DNA from: an uncultured Lachnospiraceae bacterium
GTDB taxonomy: Bacteria; Bacillota; Clostridia; Lachnospirales; Lachnospiraceae
Reading direction: 5' to 3'
NCBI GenBank assembly: GCA_910577955.1
Contig: CAJTNC010000011.1
Location: 1-64,000 of the forward strand
DNA: 64,000 nucleotides
In this document: piece after piece, positions 5,836 to 14,059 of the stretch
How the letters are laid out: every line of letters begins with the position of its first letter
Position numbering within the stretch: position 1 is the stretch's first letter
Notes under the pieces: model-generated
What the model saw: only the letters and a program-made list of their open reading frames with translations
Database searches by the model: none
What the model was told of the DNA's origin: nothing
Program-made: the position numbers and the translations under genes

Positions 5836-8559
5836 TTAAGATTTTTTCTTTCTTTCCCTGTCCCATTTTTTTCTGTACTCCTTTTTGCAGATATCGCATC
5901 TTATGGATTTTGAAGCCATAGGAACCTCGAGCCACCCGCCGCAATCAGTGCATTGGATAAATTTGGTTTTCTTTACTTCTATATTTTGCTCCAGATTATT
6001 TACAACGCATTGACCGTAGCAGAACCATAGTAACTGTTTATACCTTTTCCCTCTGCCATACAGGTACTCTACCAGCATATCTGTAATGGTTTCTTTCGAA
6101 TATTCGAACTGATCGAACTCATCTCGTATTTTGCAGGCGATATGTCGAAGGTTGTCCGTATTCTCATTTTTCATGTTGGCCATATAGCGATACTGTCTGT
6201 TTAATTTGTCATATAGATCAGATACTTCCTTGCTGCAGATAATTTGGGGATCTGACATCATATATCTATAATGGATAGGATCCGTCTGCAAACCGCGGGT
6301 ATTGATAGGTTTATCCGGAATTCTGTCATATATTTTATTTACAAAACTTCCGTTACGTTTTTTAAGCTGAGACTTTTCTTTACCTTTGGCATATTCAAAG
6401 AAGGCCGGTAACTTGCAGTTTGTAAATCGGGTGATCTGTTCGCTTATTTCACGGGGAAATTCCGGTTTATATAAGGTTTTGGCATAGTCGATCACAAAAT
6501 TATTCTGACAGCATAATCTTTTTACGCAGTCGATAGCGTTTGCTTTCTCTGCATCTGTTCCGGAAATAAATATTTCATCATTCCATATTTTGGAGATGTT
6601 ATTACTGTATACGCCAATGTTTCCTCCTGTAAAAGCGGCGCTGAGTCCGGCATAGATATTTCGCATGTTAAGCTGAACCGGTTCTGCTTTTCGCATATTG
6701 TAGTAGAGAGGGACAATACCGTTCATATTGCGTTCTGCAATTCTCACAAAGTCCTTATCGGCAACGACAAGGCTTTTATCCCCGTCCACATCATACATCA
6801 AAATCTTACTGATCAGATCGTGCGTACTTGCATAAATGCCGTCTGTGATAAACCATTCCCCGATGAACTTCTTTCTGTCTCCGTAAGCTTCACCGGCAAC
6901 ATTGAAGCGAACGGCATGTTCTTTATACAGATGGGGACTCCTCAGACAGTCAAGTTTATCGTACCGTTTGAACAACCGGCAGAATACTTCTTTGTCGCCC
7001 AACAGACCGACGGGATGTTCGATATGTCCGAACCAGTATTCACAGGCTGCATAAAAATCGGGAAGCAAAAAAGTGTATTTTCCGTTTACTTCAAGTTTTC
7101 CGCTGCGATATTTCTTTAAAAGACTGTTTTTTACCTCGCGGATCATATCTTTGGCATATGTATCATTTAACAAAGCGGGATACATTTTTACCGCTTTCTG
7201 AAAAGCAGTCATATTTGTGTTATATGGGGTGATGCCTAAAATATTCATCATGGTTTCACGGGAACTGCATATGTTGCTGATGCGCTCCGCCGATTTTTGC
7301 GTAAGCAGATCGATCTCCTCGTCGGTAAGATCGGTGAGTGTCTGAAGCATCTGGTAATTTATCTTTGCGTTTTTGATCCTGTCTTCCTCCACATTACATT
7401 TACCCGCGCTGCATTGATACTTTTTAAAGCATTCCTTATACTCGTCCCAGGAGTCGTAATACCGGTACATTTTGAATTGGGACTTTGTAAAGATAATTTC
7501 AATATCCTCTTTTATGACATCATGAGCCTTTCCGTAAATATCCGTGATAACGGGGGAGCAGTTGTTATAAGCAATAAATTTCCGGAAGTCAAATACGCCC
7601 AGCAAACCTTTTATCCAGGGGGCGCGAACCATAAAGTTTTTCGCGGAGACCGATGGAAGGACCATGCCGGCTCCGTCCGTATGGGGGACAGGAACATAGC
7701 CGGTCTTTCTTGTGATCGAATAATCGGTTTCGTCCACAAAATCAAAGGTACCGTACACGTCTGTCTCAAAATCGTCGATAACAATAGATTTATCAATATC
7801 AAATTCCGTCCACTCGTCAGTGGCGGAATTTGTCAATGCCATATATGCCAAATGTTTATTCACATTATTTCCGCCTTTTGCATTGATTTTTTCTATTGTA
7901 AGGCCGCACATAACAGTTTTTTCAATTCTGTTCCATACAGATTCTTTAAGAAATACCGCCTTTTTTTCGCGGATCTGTCCCGCCGATGAAGTAAAATACC
8001 TGTATGTTTCGCCTTTATATCGGAAGCCGTAAAATAAAATGTCTTTAAACACATCAAAATGATATACCTGCACGATAAGCAGGGAATCAGTCAATTCATC
8101 CGGTTTATTGCCTATAGTCCTGCTGAGAGAAGAATCAAAGACAGATATAATGTTCGTCTCATTCAGGCTGTCTTCTTTGATACTGCGAATATGATCCCTT
8201 CCGTCTGTCAGTTCGTTCTGTTTAACCTTATTGGACAAAAGCGCATGCAGTTTTTTTCCGGCATTTTTGGCTTTTTCTCTTTTATGCCTGATTAATCCTG
8301 TCCAGTGCAGATATTCGGCAACAGCGTGCGGAGAGGATACTGCTTTGTGAACTTTTTCAGGTTTATTATTTTTCAGATTCTTTATATCGTCCTCCGTATA
8401 TCCGTGCTCTTTCAGCTTTTTTTCAAGTTCCGGCAGTTTATTTTGTATATCGTTACACTCTTTGCGATATCTGCAATTCATATTGTGCAAATACCTCTCA
8501 TGGCTGCTGTAAAAGTGTCCGGTATCTACAGAATATATGTAGTATTGTCTGTCAGGCAT
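5836..8559 (-). CDS. YonO/QDE-1-like double-psi beta-barrel RNA polymerase (phage single-subunit)
   Basis: A 907-aa protein; B. subtilis phage SPbeta YonO is about the same size. Three signatures of the RdRp/YonO/crAss-phage polymerase clade are visible. YRYFTSSAGQIREKKAVF (residues about 186-203) matches the F-x-F-L-x-x-S-x-x-Q-L-R-x-x-x-x-x-F block of eukaryotic RDRs. MYDVDGDKSLVVAD (about 588-601) carries the metal-binding DxDGD loop. VIDYAKTLYKPEFP matches the AVDFPKTG block. The C-terminus adds a four-Cys zinc ribbon (CTDC...CDIC, about 865-885) and a basic tail. It probably transcribes phage DNA. A GGAGG site inside the overlapping small gene fits the start at 8559. Its target promoters are unknown. 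Confidence 0.85.
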   Translation of the reverse strand: MPDRQYYIYSVDTGHFYSSHERYLHNMNCRYRKECNDIQNKLPELEKKLKEHGYTEDDIKNLKNNKPEKVHKAVSSPHAVAEYLHWTGLIRHKREKAKNAGKKLHALLSNKVKQNELTDGRDHIRSIKEDSLNETNIISVFDSSLSRTIGNKPDELTDSLLIVQVYHFDVFKDILFYGFRYKGETYRYFTSSAGQIREKKAVFLKESVWNRIEKTVMCGLTIEKINAKGGNNVNKHLAYMALTNSATDEWTEFDIDKSIVIDDFETDVYGTFDFVDETDYSITRKTGYVPVPHTDGAGMVLPSVSAKNFMVRAPWIKGLLGVFDFRKFIAYNNCSPVITDIYGKAHDVIKEDIEIIFTKSQFKMYRYYDSWDEYKECFKKYQCSAGKCNVEEDRIKNAKINYQMLQTLTDLTDEEIDLLTQKSAERISNICSSRETMMNILGITPYNTNMTAFQKAVKMYPALLNDTYAKDMIREVKNSLLKKYRSGKLEVNGKYTFLLPDFYAACEYWFGHIEHPVGLLGDKEVFCRLFKRYDKLDCLRSPHLYKEHAVRFNVAGEAYGDRKKFIGEWFITDGIYASTHDLISKILMYDVDGDKSLVVADKDFVRIAERNMNGIVPLYYNMRKAEPVQLNMRNIYAGLSAAFTGGNIGVYSNNISKIWNDEIFISGTDAEKANAIDCVKRLCCQNNFVIDYAKTLYKPEFPREISEQITRFTNCKLPAFFEYAKGKEKSQLKKRNGSFVNKIYDRIPDKPINTRGLQTDPIHYRYMMSDPQIICSKEVSDLYDKLNRQYRYMANMKNENTDNLRHIACKIRDEFDQFEYSKETITDMLVEYLYGRGKRYKQLLWFCYGQCVVNNLEQNIEVKKTKFIQCTDCGGWLEVPMASKSIRCDICKKEYRKKWDRERKKKS

Positions 8560-8743
8560 CTGTCATCCTCCTTCTGCATTGCATATCAAATTTTTTGTCT
8601 GAAATCATGCGTCCGGCGATCGGGGAACCGTATGCATGATTTTTTCCTCTGCGATCCGTGGCGAAATCGGAGGGATAGATAATTCCTCCGAAGGTTCTGT
8701 GATCGGCTCTGTAAAAGTGATTACTGTTAAATTTCTCTGTCAT
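8552..8743 (-). CDS. Small phage protein upstream of the RNA polymerase
   Basis: A 63-aa, His/Arg/Asp-rich protein beginning MTEKFNSNHFYRADHRTFG and ending RRRMTDA. Its last 8 bp overlap the polymerase start, and its first 17 bp overlap the end of a still smaller frame, a chain typical of coupled phage genes. The ribosome site (GGAG, 15 nt before the ATG) is distant. No family recognised. It may be a polymerase partner or simply a leader frame that feeds ribosomes to the polymerase. Confidence 0.45.
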   Translation of the reverse strand: MTEKFNSNHFYRADHRTFGGIIYPSDFATDRRGKNHAYGSPIAGRMISDKKFDMQCRRRMTDA

Positions 8744-8813
8744 TGCTCGTTGTGGTTACTCCTTTGCTTTCTGTTGAATTTTTATTTGGCAAACTTGTTT
8801 GCTTTGTTGTCAT
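8727..8813 (-). CDS. 28-aa phage peptide, first frame of the polymerase operon
   Basis: Starts at the ATG at 8811-8813 behind a very good AAGGAG site. The peptide is Ser/Thr/Asn/Lys-rich (MTTKQTSLPNKNSTESKG...), hydrophilic and without Cys. It overlaps the next frame by 17 bp. No relative is known to me; a leader-peptide role is possible. The strong ribosome site is the main evidence that it is translated. Confidence 0.4.
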   Translation of the reverse strand: MTTKQTSLPNKNSTESKGVTTTSNDREI

Positions 8814-8834
8814 AATACTTATTTCTCCTTTTTC

Positions 8835-8863
8835 TTGACAAAATCGAACGCATGTTCTATACT
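8835..8863 (+). promoter_or_regulatory. SigA-type promoter with an embedded LexA (SOS) box
   Basis: TTGACA (8835-8840), 17-bp spacer, TATACT (8858-8863). The spacer contains GAACGCATGTTC (8846-8857), a perfect match to the Gram-positive SOS box GAAC-N4-GTTC. LexA bound there would block RNA polymerase. The promoter drives the sigma-like gene at 8903. The same box lies about 33 bp upstream of the first frame of the divergent polymerase operon. Confidence 0.85.
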
Positions 8864-8902
8864 TGCAATTGTAAAGGACATGAATGAGAGAGGTAAAGCA
8901 AA

Positions 8903-9460
8903 ATGGAAAAGTTATTAAGGACATATTATGATGACAATGCAAAAAGACTCCGTGAGATGGTAGATAGGATTTTATTAAAATTCGGGGGCCTGTCGGATAA
9001 GGATATGGATGACTTTTATTCTCTTGCGAACGAAGTTTTTGTAACCGTCATGAAGAAATATGACGGTTCGCAGCCCTTTGAGCCATTTTTGTATTCCTGC
9101 CTGCTAAACAGGATCAAGACCGAGATGACCAGACGGAACAGAGAAAAGCGAAGGGCGGACAGAATGTCTGTTTCAATCGATATGCCGGTTGGCGATGATG
9201 AAGATTCTGCAATCGGAGATATGATTGCAGATGATTTTACAATAGAGAAGATATTATTTGAAAATGGTGAAGAGGGATATAGTCAGAGAATGCTGCTGTA
9301 TCTCAGCCGATTATCAACTTTGCAAAGACAAGTGTTGAAGCTGAATGCAGAAGGGTATCTTTCCGGTGAGATTAAGGAGGAATTGCATATAGATGAAAAA
9401 CAGTATGCCAACTGCTGTGCTGCGATTCATTCCTATAGAAATATTTCGGTGCTGTTTTAA
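8903..9460 (+). CDS. Phage RNA polymerase sigma-like factor
   Basis: A 185-aa protein with the layout of small sigma factors. Residues about 15-90 resemble region 2 (LSDKDMDDFYSLANEVFVTV, then FEPFLYSCLLNRIKTEMTRRNREK). Residues about 135-175 resemble the region 4 helix-turn-helix (LSTLQRQVLKLNAEGYLSGEI, then ELHIDEKQYANCCAAI). It would direct the host polymerase to phage promoters. It is transcribed from the LexA-box promoter about 40 bp upstream and followed 35 bp later by the DUF262 gene. It diverges from the phage polymerase operon, which lacks a clear sigA promoter and is therefore a plausible target. No anti-sigma gene is visible. Confidence 0.75.
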   Translation: MEKLLRTYYDDNAKRLREMVDRILLKFGGLSDKDMDDFYSLANEVFVTVMKKYDGSQPFEPFLYSCLLNRIKTEMTRRNREKRRADRMSVSIDMPVGDDEDSAIGDMIADDFTIEKILFENGEEGYSQRMLLYLSRLSTLQRQVLKLNAEGYLSGEIKEELHIDEKQYANCCAAIHSYRNISVLF

Positions 9461-9495
9461 ATAAGATCAGTAAAATTAACAGGAGGAATTGAAAA

Positions 9496-10887
9496 ATGGC
9501 AAGACCCAGAAAACAGACTTATACTTTGGAAATGTATTTAAAGAAGATTAAAAACCGGATAATATGCAATGATGCGGATGTCCAGAGAAAATTTGTCTGG
9601 AAACCGGAACATATTAATGAGTTAATTGTTACGGTTCTTACGGACGATTATATCCCCCCCGTTATTCTCGGGGAGGATGAAAATACACAATTACATATTG
9701 TTGACGGGGGCTGCAGAAGCGCTGCGCTGATGGAGTTCAGATATGGAAATTATAAAATTACTTCGTCAATTGAAAATCCGGTAATCTGGTACAAAAAGAA
9801 AACGACCGACAAAAAGGGGAATATTGTATGGAAAGAGGCAGAGTTTAATATGAAAAACAAAACATACGATAAACTTCCGGAAGAATTAAAAGAAAAGTTT
9901 GATGAATACCAGATAGAAACCGTGATTCACGAAGCCTGTGACAGCTCGAAAATATCCAGATATATCAAGCGCTATAATAATCATGTGGCAATGAACACAG
10001 ATCAGAAGGCATTCACTTATATAGATAAGTTCGCCGGAAAAATACACAAAATTGTTAATGAAAGTTTCTTTGTTGAGTGCAAGTCGTTAACTGATAATGA
10101 TAGAAATAAAGGCGTCATTGAAAGGATTGTCGTCGAGTCGTTGATGTGCAGCAATCATTTCAATAACTGGAAGACGGATGCAAGGGAATCCTGCAAATAT
10201 CTCAATCATAACGCCACAGAGAAGGAATTTGATGGTTTTGCGGACAAGCTGAACAGATTGCGAAAGATTATTACAAAAGATATCAATGATATATTTAATA
10301 AGAAGGATTCTTTTATTTTTTTGACACTGTTCGATCAGTTTACGGAATTGGGCATTGATGATTTCAGATTCGCTGATTTTCTCAGAAAATTCAAGGAGGA
10401 ACTGAGGGAATCGGTTAAGAATAAAAACGGACTTCTGTTTGACGAAATTGATAAGGGGTCGGATAAAAAAAGAAGCACGAAGGACAGACAGGTAGTTTTT
10501 GATAAGTTGGAGATGCTTAAAGATCTGATGACAGATTTTCTGGATATCGGTCAGAATGATATCCTTCCCGATAGCATGGAGGAATTTGTTGCCGAAAATC
10601 TCGGTATGGATTTGGAAACGATAAAGAAGGATATGGATGTATATAATGAGGATTTGGACTGCTTATTGGATAACGTCGTTAAATTGGGCTCGAAATTGAG
10701 AAAAAAACAAAATCGGCCGTCTCTGTTGGCGATCTTGGTGTATTCCTATGCGGAAGATTTAAAAATTGACGAGTGGTTTGCCGAATATGCGAAATCGGAT
10801 GTTTATTATGCGGATCAGAAAGTTAATTTCCTGCATATGAAAAAGGATTTTGAACATTATCATGAAAGGTGTAGGATGAGCGCATAA
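9496..10887 (+). CDS. DUF262 (ParB/sulfiredoxin-fold) protein in the SOS-controlled phage operon
   Basis: A 463-aa protein with a DUF262-type N-terminus: RKFVWKPEHINELIVTVLTDDYIPPVIL and then IVDGGCRSAALMEF, corresponding to the conserved Q-R-x-x-V-W and D-G-x-Q-R motifs of the ParB/GmrSD-like nucleotidase fold (here DGGCR). The rest is helical and charged and lacks the HNH-type C-terminus of GmrD. DUF262 proteins occur in defence nucleases and in phages with unclear roles. It shares the SOS promoter with the sigma-like gene and has an AGGAGG site. It could be a counter-defence or host-takeover protein; that is inference. Confidence 0.65.
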   Translation: MARPRKQTYTLEMYLKKIKNRIICNDADVQRKFVWKPEHINELIVTVLTDDYIPPVILGEDENTQLHIVDGGCRSAALMEFRYGNYKITSSIENPVIWYKKKTTDKKGNIVWKEAEFNMKNKTYDKLPEELKEKFDEYQIETVIHEACDSSKISRYIKRYNNHVAMNTDQKAFTYIDKFAGKIHKIVNESFFVECKSLTDNDRNKGVIERIVVESLMCSNHFNNWKTDARESCKYLNHNATEKEFDGFADKLNRLRKIITKDINDIFNKKDSFIFLTLFDQFTELGIDDFRFADFLRKFKEELRESVKNKNGLLFDEIDKGSDKKRSTKDRQVVFDKLEMLKDLMTDFLDIGQNDILPDSMEEFVAENLGMDLETIKKDMDVYNEDLDCLLDNVVKLGSKLRKKQNRPSLLAILVYSYAEDLKIDEWFAEYAKSDVYYADQKVNFLHMKKDFEHYHERCRMSA

Positions 10888-10895
10888 GAAAAACA

Positions 10896-10928
10896 GGAGT
10901 AACCCTTTGGGGTTTACTCCCATTTTAC
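10896..10928 (+). terminator. Terminator of the sigma/DUF262 operon
   Basis: GGAGTAACCC pairs with GGGGTTTACTCC (one bulge), followed by CATTTT. It lies 9 bp after the DUF262 stop and marks the end of recognisable phage DNA. No integrase gene or attachment repeat can be seen between here and the host symporter gene at 10962. Confidence 0.55.
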
Positions 10929-10961
10929 ACCGTCCGGATGTTGAGAGTGCGGACGACAGTT

Positions 10962-12503
10962 CTATTTTTTCCGAGCTCTCTCATCCCAGTATTCGCAGGG
11001 GATGCCTGCCACTTCGGAGGTGAAAGGAGTTCCGTCTTTTTTCTTGTAATGGTCGGTGGCACGGAACACATATTTGCAGCCCAGATACAGTAACGGAATA
11101 TTGGCGAATACGATCAGAATGTTGCCGAGGTCGGAGATCGCCCACATATTGCCGAGATCAAGCCCTGCGATGGAGCAAAAGATTCCAAAGAGGGTGATGA
11201 AAATGCCGAGGATGCGGATGCCGTTTGTAAAAGATTTTTTTGTGGTGATCCGGCCGGCGGCTATCTCGGAGAAGCTGAAAAACCCGATCACGCAGGTGAA
11301 GGCAAACAGGCAGAAGCAGACGGTGATCAAAAAGATTACGATTGTATCAAAAATGCCTGTGCCCGGCGTCAGTGCGGAGGCGGAAGTTAGGAATTTGGGC
11401 AGTTTATCAAGTTCCATCCAGACTGCGCCGCCTTCTCCGCTCCAAAGGTGAGCCATCACGACGACGAAACCTGTCAGCGTACAGATCACGATCGTATCAA
11501 GGAAAACGCCGATGGACTGCACACAGCCCTGTTCGCAGGGATGGTCCGTATTGGCCGCGCCGGCCGCCATAGTGATTGTGCCCTGTCCGGCTTCGTTGCT
11601 CATCAGGCCCCGTTTGATGCCCTGAGCCAACACTGTACCGAACACGCCGCCGAAAATGGCCTGCGGTGTGAAAGCGCCGCCGAACACTGCGGTAAAAAAG
11701 TAAGGGACCGCATCGAGGTTCATCAGAATCAGTAAAAACACTGTGGCAATGTAAATGACGGACATGATCGGCACGGCGGTGTCGGTCACTTTCGTCACTT
11801 TTTTAATGCCGCCGAAAGCGAGATAAGCAACTAATACAATCAGGATGGCGGCTGTTATGTAATATAACGGCGAACTTGTGGGGATCGAAGAGCCCGTCAG
11901 GATCTCGCCCATCTGTCCGATGGAACTTACTACGTTGAATCCCTGAGCGGGCAGACAGCACATCGCGTAGACGATAAACATGACCGAGAGGAAAATACCC
12001 GCGCCTTTTTTGTTGCCCAGAAGCTTTTTGCCATAGTAAGGCAGGCCCCCTACAAACTCGTCGTCTTTTTTTTCCTTGAACATCTGCGCCATCACGGCTT
12101 CTGTGTAGGCGGTGGACATGCCGAAGAAGGCGGAGAGCCACATCCAGAATAAGGCGCCGGGCCCCCCCACGCCGATCGCTCCGGTCACGCCCAGAATATT
12201 ACCGGGGCCCACCCGCATGGCGGAACTTAAAAAGAAAGCTCCCAAGGATGAGATGCCGATCTCGTCGCTTTTCTTTTTGGACAAAATGCGGATCCCCTCT
12301 TTAAAATGGGTGACCTGCATGAAGCCGAGCCTTACGGAGAAGAAAATGCCGGAGCCTACTAACAGGATGATGGCGAGAGAAAAATTCCCCAAAACGGGAA
12401 TATTTGCATACCAGTCCATATTTGTGGGAAAATCCCAGAAAAAATCGGAAACCGGAATGACAAAAGAAAATACGTTGTTGATCATTTCAAAAATGTGTTC
12501 CAT
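10962..12503 (-). CDS. Sodium:alanine/glycine symporter (AGCS family)
   Basis: A 513-aa membrane protein with about 11 hydrophobic segments. It carries the AGCS signature region GLMSNEAGQGTITMAAGAA and the N-terminal FSVRLGFMQVTHFKEGIRIL block, ending in a short soluble tail. It imports alanine or glycine with Na+. The start is placed at 12503, where AGGAGG lies 6 bp upstream; an in-frame ATG at 12539 lies inside a dispersed-repeat end and has no site. It is a monocistronic host gene just right of the phage element. Its 3' end has a weak CGTCCG/CGGACG stem. Amino-acid specificity within the family is not certain. Confidence 0.88.
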   Translation of the reverse strand: MEHIFEMINNVFSFVIPVSDFFWDFPTNMDWYANIPVLGNFSLAIILLVGSGIFFSVRLGFMQVTHFKEGIRILSKKKSDEIGISSLGAFFLSSAMRVGPGNILGVTGAIGVGGPGALFWMWLSAFFGMSTAYTEAVMAQMFKEKKDDEFVGGLPYYGKKLLGNKKGAGIFLSVMFIVYAMCCLPAQGFNVVSSIGQMGEILTGSSIPTSSPLYYITAAILIVLVAYLAFGGIKKVTKVTDTAVPIMSVIYIATVFLLILMNLDAVPYFFTAVFGGAFTPQAIFGGVFGTVLAQGIKRGLMSNEAGQGTITMAAGAANTDHPCEQGCVQSIGVFLDTIVICTLTGFVVVMAHLWSGEGGAVWMELDKLPKFLTSASALTPGTGIFDTIVIFLITVCFCLFAFTCVIGFFSFSEIAAGRITTKKSFTNGIRILGIFITLFGIFCSIAGLDLGNMWAISDLGNILIVFANIPLLYLGCKYVFRATDHYKKKDGTPFTSEVAGIPCEYWDERARKK

Positions 12504-12523
12504 AGAGTTCCTCCTATATGATA

Positions 12524-12574
12524 TGTAAATTTTACACAAGCAATACGGTAGAAAGCGGAGTTTCGCATTTGCCT
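12524..12574 (+). repeat. Dispersed repeat, single right end (copy D)
   Basis: The sequence from GTAAATTTTACACAAGCAAT through GAAAGCGGAGTTTCGCA to TTTGCCT matches the right end of the 210-bp family at 49.9 and 62.2 kb. The left end and centre are missing. It lies in the leader of the symporter gene, between its promoter and ribosome binding site. Confidence 0.7.
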
Positions 12575-12601
12575 CGCAGGATTATTTATCCCTTTATAAA
12601 A

Positions 12602-12630
12602 AGTATAAAAAAATAGGAAAGAGAATACAA
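12602..12630 (-). promoter_or_regulatory. Promoter of the alanine symporter gene
   Basis: Minus strand TTGTAT (12625-12630), 17-bp spacer, TATACT (12602-12607). It lies about 100 bp upstream of the symporter start, so the repeat end is transcribed in the leader. Confidence 0.5.
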
Positions 12631-12781
12631 TGGCATAAAGTGAGGAAAAAGTTGCAAAAAGTGCTTTAATTCATCCGCACAATGAGGAAAGTTTCCAAAC
12701 TGTGTTATACTAAAAAAACAGGACAGGCTGTTTTGACCGACAGACGGCCAAAGGACTGGACGCATCAAAGGGGGAAAAGAT

Positions 12782-13195
12782 ATGTGGTTATTATTTGCGC
12801 TGTTATCTGCGGTTTTTGCCGCTTTGACATCGATACTGGCAAAGGTAGGAATAGAAGGGGTAAATTCTAATCTGGCCACGGCGGTCAGAACGGGAGTTGT
12901 GCTTGTCATGGCGTGGGCTATCGTATTTTTGGCAGGGACCCAGAGCGGTCTTGCCTCGATCAGCAAAAAGAGCTGGATCTTTTTGATTCTCTCCGGCCTT
13001 GCAACAGGAGCGTCGTGGCTTTGTTATTACAGAGCGATACAGATCGGCGAGGTTTCGAAGGTAGTTCCGATTGACAAGCTGAGCGTGGTCATCACGTTGG
13101 TATTAGCCTTTGTGTTTTTGCACGAACAGTTTACCGTGAAGTCTTTTATCGGCTGTGTGCTGATCGGAGCCGGGACATTGGTGATGGTGTTGTAG
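12782..13195 (+). CDS. Single-domain EamA/DMT-family transporter
   Basis: A 137-aa protein with four to five hydrophobic helices. It contains a typical EamA half: N-terminal LLFALLSAVFAALTSILAKVGI and C-terminal KLSVVITLVLAFVFLHEQFTVKSFIGCVLIGAGTLVMV. Full DMT exporters have two such halves, so this protein probably dimerises like the small EamA proteins. Substrate unknown. It has an AAGGGGG site and is followed 15 bp later by an acetyltransferase gene with which it is probably co-transcribed. Confidence 0.8.
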   Translation: MWLLFALLSAVFAALTSILAKVGIEGVNSNLATAVRTGVVLVMAWAIVFLAGTQSGLASISKKSWIFLILSGLATGASWLCYYRAIQIGEVSKVVPIDKLSVVITLVLAFVFLHEQFTVKSFIGCVLIGAGTLVMVL

Positions 13196-13210
13196 ACATT
13201 CGGAGGAAAA

Positions 13211-14059
13211 ATGGTCTGTGAATTGAAGGAAGTTAAGAAGGCGGATCCGCTGTTTGAGGGCTGGCAGGAGACGATGATCTGGTCCTGTCTGCAGGGAGTG
13301 ATGGGGAAAATTTATGCGGATTCGCAGGAAGATCCGGTATCCGCCGCCGCATTGCTGGGGGATTTCTGCTTTTTGGCGGGGAAACCTGACAGGGAGTTTA
13401 TTTTGGGAGGGCATCTGTTAAAGCCTGCGGGACTCAGGGAAATGCCTCCTGAATTTCTGATCATAGTTCCGGGGAATCAGGGCTGGGCGGAATTGATAGA
13501 AGAATGCCTCGGAGAAAAGGCAAAACGGGTTGTCCGGTATGCGATCAAAAAGGAACCGGATGTCTTCGATAAAGAAAAACTGCGAAAGATAGTGGACGGA
13601 CTTCACGACGGATATGAGTTGACGCTGCTGGGGGAAGAGCTGTTTTGGCGGTGTCGGAAGATGGAGTGGTGCAGGAGCTGGGTCGAGCAGTATGCGGACT
13701 ATGATGCGTATCGGGAACGGGGGCTCGGTGTTGTTATATTAAAGGACGGAGAGCCGGTTTCCGGCGCTTCATCTTATACAGGTTATGTCGGAGGGATCGA
13801 AGTCCAGATCGACACAAGAGAGGATCATCGCAGGAAGGGCCTTGCGCTTATCTGTGGAGCAGGACTGATCCTTGCGTGTCTGGAGAGAGGGTGGTATCCG
13901 AGCTGGGATGCGCAAAACAAGTGGTCGGCGGCTCTTGCGGAAAAGCTGGGGTATCATTTTGAGCGTGAGTATACGGCGTATGTGGCGGGCAGGGAGTGCT
14001 TGGATCCGACCGCAGAAAAAAATCAGGAAAGAGAGGGAGAGTATGTGGAAATGTCCTGA
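13211..14059 (+). CDS. GNAT-family N-acetyltransferase (GNAT_acetyltran type)
   Basis: A 282-aa protein. The N-terminal half is a helical domain specific to the zwittermicin-resistance-like group (GNAT_acetyltran). The C-terminal half is the acetyl-CoA fold, with VQIDTREDHRRKGLALICGAGLI (about residues 198-220) as motif A, where R-R-K-G-L-A binds the pyrophosphate of CoA, and then WDAQNKWSAALAEKLGY as motif B. Substrate unknown. It has a GGAGGAAAA site. Its last 17 bp overlap the start of the next gene. Confidence 0.8.
   Translation: MVCELKEVKKADPLFEGWQETMIWSCLQGVMGKIYADSQEDPVSAAALLGDFCFLAGKPDREFILGGHLLKPAGLREMPPEFLIIVPGNQGWAELIEECLGEKAKRVVRYAIKKEPDVFDKEKLRKIVDGLHDGYELTLLGEELFWRCRKMEWCRSWVEQYADYDAYRERGLGVVILKDGEPVSGASSYTGYVGGIEVQIDTREDHRRKGLALICGAGLILACLERGWYPSWDAQNKWSAALAEKLGYHFEREYTAYVAGRECLDPTAEKNQEREGEYVEMS

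Noticed and set aside
7297..7989. 230-codon open frame on the plus strand within the phage polymerase gene
   Set aside because: It is antisense to recognisable polymerase motifs and has no family features or ribosome site.
10888..10961. Prophage attachment site at the phage/host border
   Set aside because: No integrase gene, tRNA end or second copy of a core sequence is visible in the window, so no att site can be supported.
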